A stretch of DNA of 64,000 bases from Lutimonas saemankumensis (GCF_020171465.1 NZ_JAIUZR010000006.1:310001-374000), one strand, 5' to 3'; shown: positions 17,247 through 27,996, numbered from the stretch's first letter. Translations and numbers: made by a program. Notes: generated from the sequence alone by a model not told the origin.

Positions 17247-19901
17247 TTACAAGCTAAAAAGTTCAGCTTTGTCAATAGCCTGATTCCTATTGTGTACATC
17301 TAATTTCTTATAAATATTGGCTATATGACGCTTTACTGTTTTCTCCGATATATAAAGTTTAGTTCCAATCTGTTTGTTCGTCAGATTTTCTCGTATCAAT
17401 TCAAAGATCTCTTTTTCTCTTCTGCTAAGTATTGGTTTTTTGTTTTGTCTTCTGAAGCGCAAAGACCTCAGGATTTCTTCTAAAAACTTTTGGGCATCAG
17501 AGGAGAGGCTCGAGGTTTGAAGGAAATCAGACAGAACTTCATATTTAAGGGTTAAAAAAGTACTGTATAAACCTCTCGGAACCGCAAGTTCAAGGGCAAG
17601 TTGAAAATCTTTAAAGGCTGCTTTCTGTTCACCCAGTTTTAGTTGTGCCAATGTCCTGAGTACATAGGTCTGTGTCAGAAAATTGATGTTGTTGTGTTTT
17701 TTTAGGAATACCTCGCAGTCATAAAGTATCTCCAGTGCCCGCTCTACATGATCTTTATGGCCTGAAGAACTCAGGATAAAAGATTGAAGCATTGGATTTG
17801 AAGTGAAGTTTGACATGGGCAAAAGCGGAAGATGTTTTGCTTCCATGGCCCATTGCAAGGACTCCGGGCTTTTAGATTTGACCCAGTTTACGGCGGCTGT
17901 TATAGCCTGAACGAAACCAACATATTGAATTCCGCCTCGTTCCATGGCATTGAGACGCATTTCCTTTAGTAAATCAGCTAATTCATCTGTATCGTTTTCG
18001 GGCAGAAGAAAGGCCAAAGCCGCACTTCCGAAAAATCTGTGCACCATTAGGGTAAAATGCCTTAGATCATATAAATTCCTAAAATCCCTTAGGGCTTCAG
18101 TTCTCCTGTTCTTTGCGAAGTTGGCACAACCTGAAAAATAGTAACCGTTAGCCTCAGCTTCCTTTAGATGATGAGACTGGCCGAGATTGATCAAGGTGGA
18201 TGACACAGCCGACAGTTCTGAGATGTTCCCGTCCATCCAATGGATATAACATAGAATGAGGTACAGATTCGATCTAACAACCGGGCTGGAAGAAGCGTCG
18301 AGTCTGATCATGATGTCTTTCTTTGCAACGAGGCTCTTTCCAAGGGCTTGCAATGCTCCTCCATAAAAGACCCAGGCTACGCCGATTGCGTATAGGTTAT
18401 CCTGTGTAAGAAGCTCCAGAGCGGTCGAAGCATGGTCCAGACATACCAGCATGTCGATGTTGAAATTGTAACGCGCATAAGCCTTTAATACGTTGATTTC
18501 TCCAAGATAATGACCTTTGTTTATTTCAAGAAGCCCTGCTTCCAGACATTGTCTTTCCAAATTTGGAAGCATAGAGATCATACCATTTATATCTCCCTTG
18601 AAAACGTACCACCAGGCGTTTGACAGTCCCAGTATAAGGGAGCCGTCAATGGTTTTTTTGTCAAACAACAGGAGTAACTTTTCGAGCAATTGCCATTCAG
18701 AATGCTCAAATATTTTTGCCCTTCGTTTAGTAAAAATATGTAAGGCCTCTGATTTTTGATCCAGTTTCAATAATATTTCAACACACTTTTCAACCTGATC
18801 GTTTTCTTCGTACCATAAGGCTACTTTACCATAAATACTTCTAATCTCTTGTTGAGGAACCTCTTTTAAGAAATTTTGCAGCAGAAGATCGTGAAACAAA
18901 TGATGGAACCGAAACTTGTCATGCCCCTCACCGAGCTGGATCAGGAATAAATTTGAGTTCAGGAGTATATCGATGAATTCGTCGAATTCAAGACCTGATC
19001 CTGATCTTTCATCTTCCTGACTTGTGATCAATTGATACAGCTCTCGGTCAAATTCAGCTGCTACTGACATTCTCAAGATGCGCTCCCGAACCTGGGGGTC
19101 CTGTTTGATAAGCATCCCATGAACCAATTCCAACAATACCTTGTCACTTTTCATTGAGGATGCTGATAACAGCTTTTGATCATGGCCTTTGTGGATTCCG
19201 GAAATAGAGAGCAGTCGTAAAGCGGTAACCCATCCCTCTGTAATTTTTTCAATGGTTTTAATAGCATCCTTTAAGGGCTCTTCATGATCTTGATTTTGAA
19301 AAAACTGGTCAATTTCTCTTGAATTAAACTTAAGTTCCCTGATCCTTATCTCAGTAAGTTTGTTCTTCATTCTCCAGGTGCTCAGCGGAAAGGGGGGATC
19401 TTTTCGGCTCGTGATCACAAGTTTTAAATGCTGCTGCGAAAACCTGAACAGTTTATTTAGTAAGTCATGAATTTCCTTAGTTCGAATGAAATGATAGTCG
19501 TCCAGTACAAGATATACATCATGTGTAAGGGCATCCAATGCATTGCTGATCATGATGTAATAATCCCTGGAGCTGATCTCCTGACTGGATGTTGTGATAT
19601 CATCGATCTCCTTTCCAAATTCGGGAATGACACGCTGAATGGCAGTGATCATGTAATGGACGAATTTGTTAAGATCATCGTTCTCCTCATCCAAAGACAG
19701 CCAGCAATAAGGAAGCTCAAACCTATGGAGCCAATCTATTACGGCAGTGGTTTTGCCATAACCGGATGGTGCCGAAAACAAATAGATTGGGGTGTCCGTA
19801 TTCTTTTTAAGCTTGTCAATAATAGCGGTTCGCACAACAAGATCCGTCGGAAGTTGCGGCGCTTGGAACTTTGCAGGTATCAGTTTTTCGTTTGAAAACA
19901 C
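17247..19901 (-). CDS. MalT-like ATP-dependent LuxR-family transcriptional activator
   Basis: This 884-residue regulator has an N-terminal STAND/NTPase domain with Walker A SAPSGYGKTT at 43-52 and a Walker B region LVLDDYHF near 131-138. A winged-helix part and a long helical TPR-like sensor region follow. The LuxR helix-turn-helix occupies about 820-884 (LSRREKEIFELI, ISEKTVKRHIANIYKKL). Known MalT proteins bind ATP and an inducer, oligomerise, and activate catabolic operons. The downstream five-gene operon on the same strand, with phased repeats in its leader, is the obvious candidate target. Confidence 0.92.
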   Translation of the reverse strand: MFSNEKLIPAKFQAPQLPTDLVVRTAIIDKLKKNTDTPIYLFSAPSGYGKTTAVIDWLHRFELPYCWLSLDEENDDLNKFVHYMITAIQRVIPEFGKEIDDITTSSQEISSRDYYIMISNALDALTHDVYLVLDDYHFIRTKEIHDLLNKLFRFSQQHLKLVITSRKDPPFPLSTWRMKNKLTEIRIRELKFNSREIDQFFQNQDHEEPLKDAIKTIEKITEGWVTALRLLSISGIHKGHDQKLLSASSMKSDKVLLELVHGMLIKQDPQVRERILRMSVAAEFDRELYQLITSQEDERSGSGLEFDEFIDILLNSNLFLIQLGEGHDKFRFHHLFHDLLLQNFLKEVPQQEIRSIYGKVALWYEENDQVEKCVEILLKLDQKSEALHIFTKRRAKIFEHSEWQLLEKLLLLFDKKTIDGSLILGLSNAWWYVFKGDINGMISMLPNLERQCLEAGLLEINKGHYLGEINVLKAYARYNFNIDMLVCLDHASTALELLTQDNLYAIGVAWVFYGGALQALGKSLVAKKDIMIRLDASSSPVVRSNLYLILCYIHWMDGNISELSAVSSTLINLGQSHHLKEAEANGYYFSGCANFAKNRRTEALRDFRNLYDLRHFTLMVHRFFGSAALAFLLPENDTDELADLLKEMRLNAMERGGIQYVGFVQAITAAVNWVKSKSPESLQWAMEAKHLPLLPMSNFTSNPMLQSFILSSSGHKDHVERALEILYDCEVFLKKHNNINFLTQTYVLRTLAQLKLGEQKAAFKDFQLALELAVPRGLYSTFLTLKYEVLSDFLQTSSLSSDAQKFLEEILRSLRFRRQNKKPILSRREKEIFELIRENLTNKQIGTKLYISEKTVKRHIANIYKKLDVHNRNQAIDKAELFSL

Positions 19902-20070
19902 TTAAAAAAAGTTCTAAAGATATGATTATCATCAAATATAATATTTTTCAAACAGACTGCTATTCCTTTTTTTGAAGAGCAGTTACTGACAGCACAGATA
20001 AAACAAGTCAGTTTCAGAGGTAGATTTTTTTCGAAATATGTTGTAATGAAAAAGTAAAATGAAAACAATA

Positions 20071-23000
20071 TTATTTAAACTTCATCCTTTCTACGCCTGT
20101 CCAATCTGATGGTACACCGCTAACTATGCATTCAGCAGAACTCTTCAAATACTTTTCAGCTGTTCTGTCATTCGGGTTTATTTCAAGAACTTTTTTAAGG
20201 AGTCCGGCGGCTGTTAGGAAATCTTTTTGAAAATAAGCAGTTAAACCATCTTCAAATAGACTTTGACTCTCAACTTTCACACGAATATCATCGGATAATT
20301 CACCATCATAAAATTCATATAATTTTACGATTGCTTCTTGCCCCTTAACTTGTACCTTTCCGAGAAAACGATAATGGTAATCTTCCTTATTGTCGATGTG
20401 GGAGAATGTATCCTCACTGATAATTATTGAGGTTCCAAAAAGCTTGTTAAGTCCTTCCAATCTGCTAACCGTATTAATTTCACTAGAGATAACTCCAGCT
20501 TGTCTTCGTTTCAGATCACCAATGATGCCAAGTATCATTTTACCGGTATGAATTCCAAATCCCAAGCCAATTGCAGATTTATTTTCCTTGATTCTATCCT
20601 GATTAAATCCATTTACAACTTTTTTGGTTTCAATCGCAGCATTAACAGCGTTTGTTGCACTGGAAAAAAGGGATAAAATTCCATCCCCGATAAACTGCAT
20701 GACGATTCCATCGTGTTTTTCTACGATTGGCCCTACGGTATTTAAATATCGATTGATGAAGTCAAAGTTCTCTTTAGGTGACATCTTTTCGCTGAGGTTC
20801 GTGTAATCCCTGATATCTGAAAAAATAGCTGTCATCTGTCTTGGAATATGATCTCCCAGATTCACCTTAAGGATATCTTTTCTTCCAAGTGAGTCTAAAA
20901 ATTTGGTAGGTACAAATTTTTGATAGGCTTCATTTACCTGTTTCATATGATCATAAAGTCTTGCATTTTCAATTGAAATAGCGATTTGACCTGATAACAT
21001 TCTTAAAATCTGAATCTTACTTTTTGAAAAAGCATCAGATGCAACTTTATTCTCAATATAGAGAAGGGCTCTTAATTCTTTTTTTAAGAAACTGGGTATG
21101 ACAGCAATCGATTTAGGCTGAAATTTTTTGATATAATCATCTCTTGACACCAGATTTTGATGCTCATTATTCGTCATAATGAACTCCTCTTTGGTCCTAA
21201 GGCAATATGAGAGAATTTTGCTGGGTATCTCATGATTGGAAGCCGATAGTTTGGTGCCCAAAATCTTAAGTTTTGAACCTCGCTCACTTAATGCCTCCAA
21301 ATACCATTCATTATCTCTTTTTAGAATAATTGCAGATTTATCCGCTCCAGCATTTTCACTTATGATTTCAAGTGATTTCCCAAGTAAATCGCGCAATCGT
21401 ATTTCTTCAGCCAAAACATGGGAGGCTTTAATCAAAGTTTTTGTATCAAAAGATCCATGGTAATACTCCTGATACATGCTGCTTTGCGGGTCCTGAGAAG
21501 AAGTCTTAACATTGATGCCGATTAAAAACTCGGAAAATTCATTTTTCAGCTGATCATATTTCTGCATGGCACCCCACTGATAATAGTTCACCGAAGCTCT
21601 TTCAATATGTAAATTACCGTAAATATCTTGGCCCTCATTAAACCAAAGCCTTCCTATAAGTTCATGCGCAATGGCCTCATTTTGAAGGAAACCATATTTT
21701 TTTGAGTCAGAAATTGATTTTAAATAGTATTCTTTAGCATCTGAAAAATTCTTCTTTACCCTTGATTGCTCCGCTTTCAATAGAAACAACTTATGCTGTA
21801 GGTTTTCTTTACCAGCAATTGACCAATTTTCAAATAAGGCAATGGTTTCGTCTAGTTTGCTGTCAAGTTCTTTATTGTCAGCCGTTTCATCATACAACTG
21901 ATAATTACTTAATGCCTCGAAGAACTTTAAGGTGGGAAAATGTACCATTGATCCCATTAAAGGCGCCACAAATTCATAAGCCATTTCAATGGACTTTTTT
22001 GCCTCTTTAAAATAGCCATTTGTGTATAAAGCCTGAGCTTTGTATGTATAAAGTGTAGCTATACCATAAAAATCCTTTTTGCTTTTACATAACTCAATAA
22101 ATTCAGATTCGGTAAATCCGTGCGCCTGAAATTCTAAAGGATTTTTACTTTCACCTGTCAGACTGTTGATGCACATTTCAAGACTTATTAACGCATGCCT
22201 GGCAAGGTCCATTAAAATGCTCTCATTAAATTTTATGGCGTCCGGAAGCCCTTGCTTGATCTCCTCCAGATTGAAAGACCCGGAATAGAATCGATTATAG
22301 AATCCTTGAAAGTTCGTATAACCTGCGAAAATCAATTCTCCGCAGTTCATACTTGCCCTGAATCCTTCATCATTAATCTCGGCAATATCATTGATGTGTC
22401 TATTCCAAACGAAATTATAATTAGCAATTAAATGAAATGACCTGGCTTTGTGTCGTAAGGAAACCTTTTCAAACTTTTCCGCCAAAGTCTTGGATAATTC
22501 TCCCACTTTAAGCCCTAACTCAAATTGACTCTGAAGGTTGAGAATCAAACCTAATTCACTTAATGCATAAGCGGTTTCAGGAGTATTTCCGTTTTTAATA
22601 CTAAAAGACACCTTCATACAGGCCTGAAGAATCCAAAGGTTTGTAAAGCCACCCACGTATGTCGGCATTGAGAAATTATCAAGAATCTTTATAATTGCGA
22701 GATTCTTTGATCCCTTCATATCAGGATGATCGGCCATTGATTCAACACCCTCAGATTGAAATGATCCTATAAGGAAGGTCATTTGCTCACCAATGTGTGC
22801 TTCCAGATTTTCACTTGGAAAATCAAAGTCTAATTCTTCGAGGGCAGAACGGCCGGCTTCTATGGCATCTGCATATTCATTCGATAAGGTGAGCCTCAGC
22901 ATTTTAAGGTAATAAATATCTGCCTTCTCTATGGGGTTTTTAGCGTGATTTAAACATTCAATAATATAATGATCACTTTTTTCCGGTTCACCATTAAGGT

Positions 23001-25377
23001 AATTGATTTCAGCTCCTAATCCGTGTGCGGAGAGTGTCAGGTCATAGTGTGAATCCCATGAATTCTCACCCAACATAGTTTCTGCAACCGAGATATATAT
23101 AAGGGCACTCGAATAGGCCGTTGAATTTCTTGCCTTTTTTGCAGCTTCCAGATTTAATTCAGCAACCATTAACTTATGTTCAGGCTCTTTAATGAGCTCC
23201 AGTGCCTCATTAAATTGATGCACAATTTCAAAAATATAATCCGATTTATTCTCCAGGTCATTTAAAAGCAGCGCTATGTGCAAATGAAGTTTTGAACGTT
23301 CCCCGGGTTCAAGCATGGAATAAGCGGCCTGTTGAACCCGGTCATGTGAGAAATTGAATATGAACAATTTTTCAAGTAAAATTTTCTCGTCCATTCCAAG
23401 TAACTGATAATCCTCATCACCAGGGATAATTAATTCTTCACTTATAGCCGGTTTTAATTTTTCAAATGTGACTTTAACCGAATTATCAAGTAATTTTGCC
23501 AGCATTTCAATCTCAAACTGATTTCCTATACTCGCTGCTAATTTCATAACAGAAATTGTATCATTTGGTAATTTATCAAGTTTAGAAGCCATAAACTCTA
23601 CCACATTTTCAGAATAATTTTTTTTCTGAATCTGCTCAATATTGATATTAAGTTTATGATTATGAATATCATAACTTATGTGTCCCTCATCCAGGATACT
23701 CGTTATCAATTGAATTGTAAAAAATGCATTGCCCTGAGTTTTTCTGTACACCTCATCAGTTAGCTTTTGAATAAGGTCTGAATCCTCATGAACCGTTTCA
23801 CAAATCATTCGTTTAACATTATTCTTAGTTAATTGGCTAAGATGGATATCCCTTGTGATGGCATCTTTCGCTTTAGCTTGATTAAGCATGATGTTTAACT
23901 GGTGGGATTCATCAACTTCATTATCCCGGTAAGCTCCGATGAATAAAAAGTTTGGATGATCATCACTCAAAATGATTTGTTTTACCAATTCTATGCTCGC
24001 CATATCCGCCCATTGAAGATCGTCCAGAAAAAGCACAAGAGGATGGTCTTCAATACTAATAGATTTTAGGAAGTTTAAAAAGACACGTTTAAATCGATTT
24101 GCATTCTCCATGGCATCCAGCTGTATGATCTCCGGCTGAGTACCAATTAAAAGTTCCATTTGCGGAGCGATATCGATGATGATCTGTCCGAGCTCCCCAA
24201 CAGAATCAAGAATTAGTTTTTTATAGGTTTCGATCATGATACTGCCTTCCGATAACAGGTATCGTGCCAGCTCATTGATGGCCTCAGTAAATGCAAAGTA
24301 GGGGACATCCCTCTGGAATTGGTCAAATTTTCCTTTAATAAAATATCCTCTTTGTTTTGTAATCGGTATATGGGTTTCGTTGATCAATGCGGATTTTCCA
24401 ACTCCTGAGTATCCCGTGACAAAAATGGCTTCTATGGCTGGTTTACCTATATTGTCAAAGGCCTCCATTAATTCTTCCAACTCCTTTTCCCTGCCATATA
24501 ATTTTTCAGGAATCTTGAAATGCCCGGAATAATCTAACACCGATAGGTCTATAGGCTCAATGCTTTGTTTTTCTAGATACATCGCTTGACAAGCCACGAG
24601 ATCATTTTTCAACCCTATAGAAGACTGGTATCTGTCTTCTGCATTTTTACTCATTAATGTTAAAATGATATTAGAAATAGTCTCAGGTATCGAAGGGTTT
24701 AGTTCGGATGGCCTCACAGGAATTTCAGTCATATGCTTATGGACTATTTCAAGCCCATCGGCACCCGTAAAGGGTAATCTTCCTGTAAACATTTCGTAAA
24801 ACAATACACCAAGGCTGTACAAATCTGCTCTATAGTCCGTTTTTCGGTTCATTCGCCCCATCTGCTCGGGAGCAACATAGAACAGGTTTCCGTCAATCAC
24901 ATTTGGATTTCCTAAATTCGTTTTTTTAATATCCACTTTCGTCGATAAACCAAAATCAATAACTTTTACTGTCTTGGTGGCTCGATTGATAAGTACGTTG
25001 TCCTTGGTAAGGTCTTTATGAATGATTTTTAACTGGTGTATCTGACTAATTGCGTCTGCCATGAGCACCGATGCCTCTAAAATTTCTTTAAAATCTCTTT
25101 TCTCTTTTATGAAGGCATCTCCTATGCTTTCTCCATCAAAATACTCGAGATAAAGCGCGTACTTATTGTCAATTTTATCTTTTCTAATGGCCTTCCTGAT
25201 ACTCGGATGCTTGACATCTTTTGTATATTCATACTCATTGTGAAACTTTAGAAGTAAATCCGCGTTGGGAGAAGGGTCTTTAAGAAGTTTGATGATAACA
25301 TCTTGACCTTTGTCTTTACCCTTATAGATAAAAGAGGTATCACTTTCAAAAATGAGTTTTGATTCTTTGAGACTCAT
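20071..25377 (-). CDS. Giant Ser/Thr kinase-AAA ATPase-GAF-adenylate/guanylate cyclase protein
   Basis: This 1768-residue protein joins four modules. A protein kinase (about 10-265) has the catalytic loop IHKDLTKDNVL near 120 and IDFGLS near 141. An AAA/STAND ATPase has Walker A TGYSGVGKSAL near 320-330 and is followed by a long helical TPR-like region. A GAF domain lies near 1312-1470. The class III cyclase domain (about 1505-1690) has metal Asp residues in FSDIRDY and FIGDGIL, and Asn and Arg in NTVSRLE. A short TPR-like tail ends it. Kinase-AAA-GAF proteins with a histidine kinase or cyclase end are known in Bacteroidota and cyanobacteria. The catalytic-loop residue is Lys (HKD) instead of Arg, a common variant. 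It probably makes cAMP or cGMP in response to a bound ligand and phosphorylation. It lies upstream of the LuxR gene with a 169-bp gap. Confidence 0.92.
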   Translation of the reverse strand: MSLKESKLIFESDTSFIYKGKDKGQDVIIKLLKDPSPNADLLLKFHNEYEYTKDVKHPSIRKAIRKDKIDNKYALYLEYFDGESIGDAFIKEKRDFKEILEASVLMADAISQIHQLKIIHKDLTKDNVLINRATKTVKVIDFGLSTKVDIKKTNLGNPNVIDGNLFYVAPEQMGRMNRKTDYRADLYSLGVLFYEMFTGRLPFTGADGLEIVHKHMTEIPVRPSELNPSIPETISNIILTLMSKNAEDRYQSSIGLKNDLVACQAMYLEKQSIEPIDLSVLDYSGHFKIPEKLYGREKELEELMEAFDNIGKPAIEAIFVTGYSGVGKSALINETHIPITKQRGYFIKGKFDQFQRDVPYFAFTEAINELARYLLSEGSIMIETYKKLILDSVGELGQIIIDIAPQMELLIGTQPEIIQLDAMENANRFKRVFLNFLKSISIEDHPLVLFLDDLQWADMASIELVKQIILSDDHPNFLFIGAYRDNEVDESHQLNIMLNQAKAKDAITRDIHLSQLTKNNVKRMICETVHEDSDLIQKLTDEVYRKTQGNAFFTIQLITSILDEGHISYDIHNHKLNINIEQIQKKNYSENVVEFMASKLDKLPNDTISVMKLAASIGNQFEIEMLAKLLDNSVKVTFEKLKPAISEELIIPGDEDYQLLGMDEKILLEKLFIFNFSHDRVQQAAYSMLEPGERSKLHLHIALLLNDLENKSDYIFEIVHQFNEALELIKEPEHKLMVAELNLEAAKKARNSTAYSSALIYISVAETMLGENSWDSHYDLTLSAHGLGAEINYLNGEPEKSDHYIIECLNHAKNPIEKADIYYLKMLRLTLSNEYADAIEAGRSALEELDFDFPSENLEAHIGEQMTFLIGSFQSEGVESMADHPDMKGSKNLAIIKILDNFSMPTYVGGFTNLWILQACMKVSFSIKNGNTPETAYALSELGLILNLQSQFELGLKVGELSKTLAEKFEKVSLRHKARSFHLIANYNFVWNRHINDIAEINDEGFRASMNCGELIFAGYTNFQGFYNRFYSGSFNLEEIKQGLPDAIKFNESILMDLARHALISLEMCINSLTGESKNPLEFQAHGFTESEFIELCKSKKDFYGIATLYTYKAQALYTNGYFKEAKKSIEMAYEFVAPLMGSMVHFPTLKFFEALSNYQLYDETADNKELDSKLDETIALFENWSIAGKENLQHKLFLLKAEQSRVKKNFSDAKEYYLKSISDSKKYGFLQNEAIAHELIGRLWFNEGQDIYGNLHIERASVNYYQWGAMQKYDQLKNEFSEFLIGINVKTSSQDPQSSMYQEYYHGSFDTKTLIKASHVLAEEIRLRDLLGKSLEIISENAGADKSAIILKRDNEWYLEALSERGSKLKILGTKLSASNHEIPSKILSYCLRTKEEFIMTNNEHQNLVSRDDYIKKFQPKSIAVIPSFLKKELRALLYIENKVASDAFSKSKIQILRMLSGQIAISIENARLYDHMKQVNEAYQKFVPTKFLDSLGRKDILKVNLGDHIPRQMTAIFSDIRDYTNLSEKMSPKENFDFINRYLNTVGPIVEKHDGIVMQFIGDGILSLFSSATNAVNAAIETKKVVNGFNQDRIKENKSAIGLGFGIHTGKMILGIIGDLKRRQAGVISSEINTVSRLEGLNKLFGTSIIISEDTFSHIDNKEDYHYRFLGKVQVKGQEAIVKLYEFYDGELSDDIRVKVESQSLFEDGLTAYFQKDFLTAAGLLKKVLEINPNDRTAEKYLKSSAECIVSGVPSDWTGVERMKFK

Positions 25378-25495
25378 GCGGATAATTGTTTGTTGTTTTT
25401 CGGTTGTCTGTTCTTTCGTTTATAAATTGATAGTTTTGATTTAAGTTTAAGATCGTCGGATTTTTATTCAAATTTTACCCAGAAATTCGTTCAGC

Positions 25496-26848
25496 TTAAT
25501 GTTTATGCTTTTCATGCCCGTCGTGTTCTTTGTTAAAGTAACCAAATATTTTTAGAAAAAATGTTCTGATGGCCAATATTATCGAATCGATAATTAGTTC
25601 TTTTTTAGGCATTGGTTTCTCTCGATCCTGGTTAATATTCCAATCGGTTAAAAAACCATCTCCAATTCTAAAATGAGAATTCTTGCCCCCACGTTCAATT
25701 GTCAATAGATTTTGAATGAAAAAGATAGCGATTCGATCCGTTTCTGACATCTTTTTTGACTCACTATCAGCTCCTTCTATTCCGGGAATATCCAATTCGT
25801 TAACATGTTCTGCCAGGTCATTATGCGCTTTGTTTAGGTTTAATTTTAAATGAGTTTCAATTAATTTCTCATTTTCCGGGCCGTTTATTTCCTTAATTAG
25901 AGTGAGTGCCGTTTGTTCAGAAAATCCAGGGAAGAATTCTACAACCCATTGGATCAAGGCCTTTGCCAGCACCGGACCATCGTCATTGGGCAAAGTAAAA
26001 TGACGTTCGTAAATTTTATCCTGGAGTTTTACACCTTCCTCATAACTGTCCGGAATTAGGTCCATATCCACTCCCAAAGCTCTTCCAATCAGGCTCCATG
26101 TCTGGTAATAGTCATTAATTTCCTCATCTTTTAATTCGGTTCCTATTTGCTGCAACCCCTTAATCACTTCTATACTAAAGGTATGAGTAGCAAAGATCAT
26201 ATCCTCCTGATTAATTGGGAAACCCCAATCATAATCCCAGGTCCCTTCTTTTTTCGGATTCAGATTGTTTTTGATCTTGTAGCGCACCATGGCATGAACC
26301 AATCTCAATTTTTGAATCGACTGCTTTCCAACATGGTTGGTGTTGAATTTTGACCGGTCTTTGTCATCGTGATGATGATGCCAGATAGGATTCATGACAT
26401 CCGCTACAAATTGCATGGTTTCAATGATTCTTCTATGAACATGCTCTTCCAGAAGGGTAGTCATTCGTAAAACCTGAATGGCCTTGGTATGGGCGTACTG
26501 CTTTATGAGTGAACGCGCATATAAAATGAGGATTATCTTTGGTCCGTGATTTGTAAAAAACTGTGACCCTCTTTCCAGTACTTTACTCTCCTCATGTGTA
26601 AAATTAAAGGGTGTCATGTCCTCAAAATAGTCAAAAAGTTCCTTGGGAATTTTTAACTCATGTTTTGAATGATCCCATTCATGGGTGAAGTCATGACTCA
26701 CAAATTCTGATATGAACCTGGCAACTTTCTTTTTCTGATTATCGCCGGTTTGAGAATTGATCAATTCAAACAGTGCTGCTGCGGCTTTATCAGCCAAAGG
26801 ATCTCCATGCTTCCTTTTTTCATTCAAAAAGTCGTTAGTCCATTTCAT
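25496..26848 (-). CDS. MpaB/DUF2236 (rubber-oxygenase-like) family protein
   Basis: The 450-residue protein is mostly helical and contains the elements LRLVHAMVRY, WGFPINQEDMIFATHTFS and SLIGRALGVD. These fit the ER-bound oxygenase mpaB/latex-clearing protein catalytic domain (DUF2236). Members contain haem or cleave polyprenyl chains, and MpaB cuts a prenyl side chain. A His-rich segment, HHHHDD, lies near 156, and the C-terminus has a His-rich tail. No signal peptide is seen. It overlaps the methyltransferase gene by 4 bp, so the two act in one pathway; a lipid or isoprenoid substrate is a reasonable inference. Confidence 0.78.
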   Translation of the reverse strand: MKWTNDFLNEKRKHGDPLADKAAAALFELINSQTGDNQKKKVARFISEFVSHDFTHEWDHSKHELKIPKELFDYFEDMTPFNFTHEESKVLERGSQFFTNHGPKIILILYARSLIKQYAHTKAIQVLRMTTLLEEHVHRRIIETMQFVADVMNPIWHHHHDDKDRSKFNTNHVGKQSIQKLRLVHAMVRYKIKNNLNPKKEGTWDYDWGFPINQEDMIFATHTFSIEVIKGLQQIGTELKDEEINDYYQTWSLIGRALGVDMDLIPDSYEEGVKLQDKIYERHFTLPNDDGPVLAKALIQWVVEFFPGFSEQTALTLIKEINGPENEKLIETHLKLNLNKAHNDLAEHVNELDIPGIEGADSESKKMSETDRIAIFFIQNLLTIERGGKNSHFRIGDGFLTDWNINQDREKPMPKKELIIDSIILAIRTFFLKIFGYFNKEHDGHEKHKH

Positions 26849-27738
26849 GTAGTTGTTTTTAAAGGTTTTTTACTTGAAATTATATTGTAGCGCCATAAGC
26901 CTCTTTTGTAGGCACTGTACTGATAGTATGTTGACCAGGTATTTTTTGTTTGTACCTTGTTCCTGAATCCCAATGCTTCCGATACGGTTGTTACCACAAG
27001 ACCTGGAAAGAAATAATAATACAGTCTTTTGATACTGGGTAAAACGTTTTTTGTTATGTTTCTTACCCTCGTATTGCTAAACCCTGCGAGGGAACATTTG
27101 TTGACAAAATCTTCAGTTGTGGCATAAGATTTTATGGCCCATGAATCTGTCCATTTTGTCATGATTTCTTCATCTTTACTGCCTTCTTCAATTTTTTCTG
27201 CGTAAAAATCCGCAACCACCAGACGGCCTCCAGGCTTCAATATACGATATGCTTCTTTTAAAAAGTCAAGTTTGTCATAGGCATAACAGACACTTTCAAT
27301 GGCCCACACAACATCAAAGGTATTATCCTCATATCTGGTAGAGAGATAATTTTGTTTTTCAAAACTGACCCTAGAGTCAACGGAATGCGTAATCGCATTT
27401 TGAGTAGATTTTTCCACTTGACTGGGGGTCAGGGTAATTCCTTTGACTTTGCACCCAATGTTTTTTGCCAAATAAATTGAAGATCCGCCAACGCCGCATC
27501 CTGCGTCAAGCACGTAATCGTTTCTATTAATGTTAATCTCCTTGATCAATTCGAGATTCATTTGATTGAGAGAGCTGCGCAGTGTTTTGGTTTCCTTCGT
27601 CCAGAAACCATAATGCATACTCATGTACGAGCTTAAATGCCAGCAAATTTCATAATCTACTTGACATTTTTCATAATACTCGATAATTTCTTCCTCGTTC
27701 AATTCCGGAGAAGTGCTAACAGAAGTGTCTGATATCAT
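26845..27738 (-). CDS. Class I SAM-dependent methyltransferase (sterol/tocopherol methyltransferase-like)
   Basis: The 297-residue enzyme has SAM motif I at 76-90 (VLDAGCGVGGSSIYL), a following ITLTPSQVE, and the motif AIESVCYAYDK, typical of the small-molecule methyltransferases related to sterol C-24 and gamma-tocopherol enzymes. No membrane span is clear. The stop overlaps the start of the MpaB-like gene by 4 bp (translational coupling). Together they could modify a terpenoid or lipid; the substrate is not shown by the sequence. Confidence 0.9.
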   Translation of the reverse strand: MISDTSVSTSPELNEEEIIEYYEKCQVDYEICWHLSSYMSMHYGFWTKETKTLRSSLNQMNLELIKEININRNDYVLDAGCGVGGSSIYLAKNIGCKVKGITLTPSQVEKSTQNAITHSVDSRVSFEKQNYLSTRYEDNTFDVVWAIESVCYAYDKLDFLKEAYRILKPGGRLVVADFYAEKIEEGSKDEEIMTKWTDSWAIKSYATTEDFVNKCSLAGFSNTRVRNITKNVLPSIKRLYYYFFPGLVVTTVSEALGFRNKVQTKNTWSTYYQYSAYKRGLWRYNIISSKKPLKTTT

Positions 27739-27996
27739 AGGTTGTTGGTTAATTTGATTGTTTAGTTTAATTTTTGACGATTCCCAGGTTTCATTGAAAT
27801 AAACTGATATGATCTGCCGGATTCAAAATGACATCAATTCATGTGACATGAAATATTTTCAATATGTCAATTCAAATCAAAATTTTGATCGAGTCTAAAC
27901 AAAATCGATTCAGGTAAATGTACGAATTTTCCTAAATTAATCATTTTCAATCAAAAAGCCTTAAAAGTATACTGTTTTGGTTAAGCATTAAGTAGC

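Noticed and set aside
26975-26985. GCTTCCGATAC, similar to the att core
   Set aside because: It lies inside the methyltransferase coding sequence, with only 10 core bases shared and the overlap and arms not matching; chance is enough.
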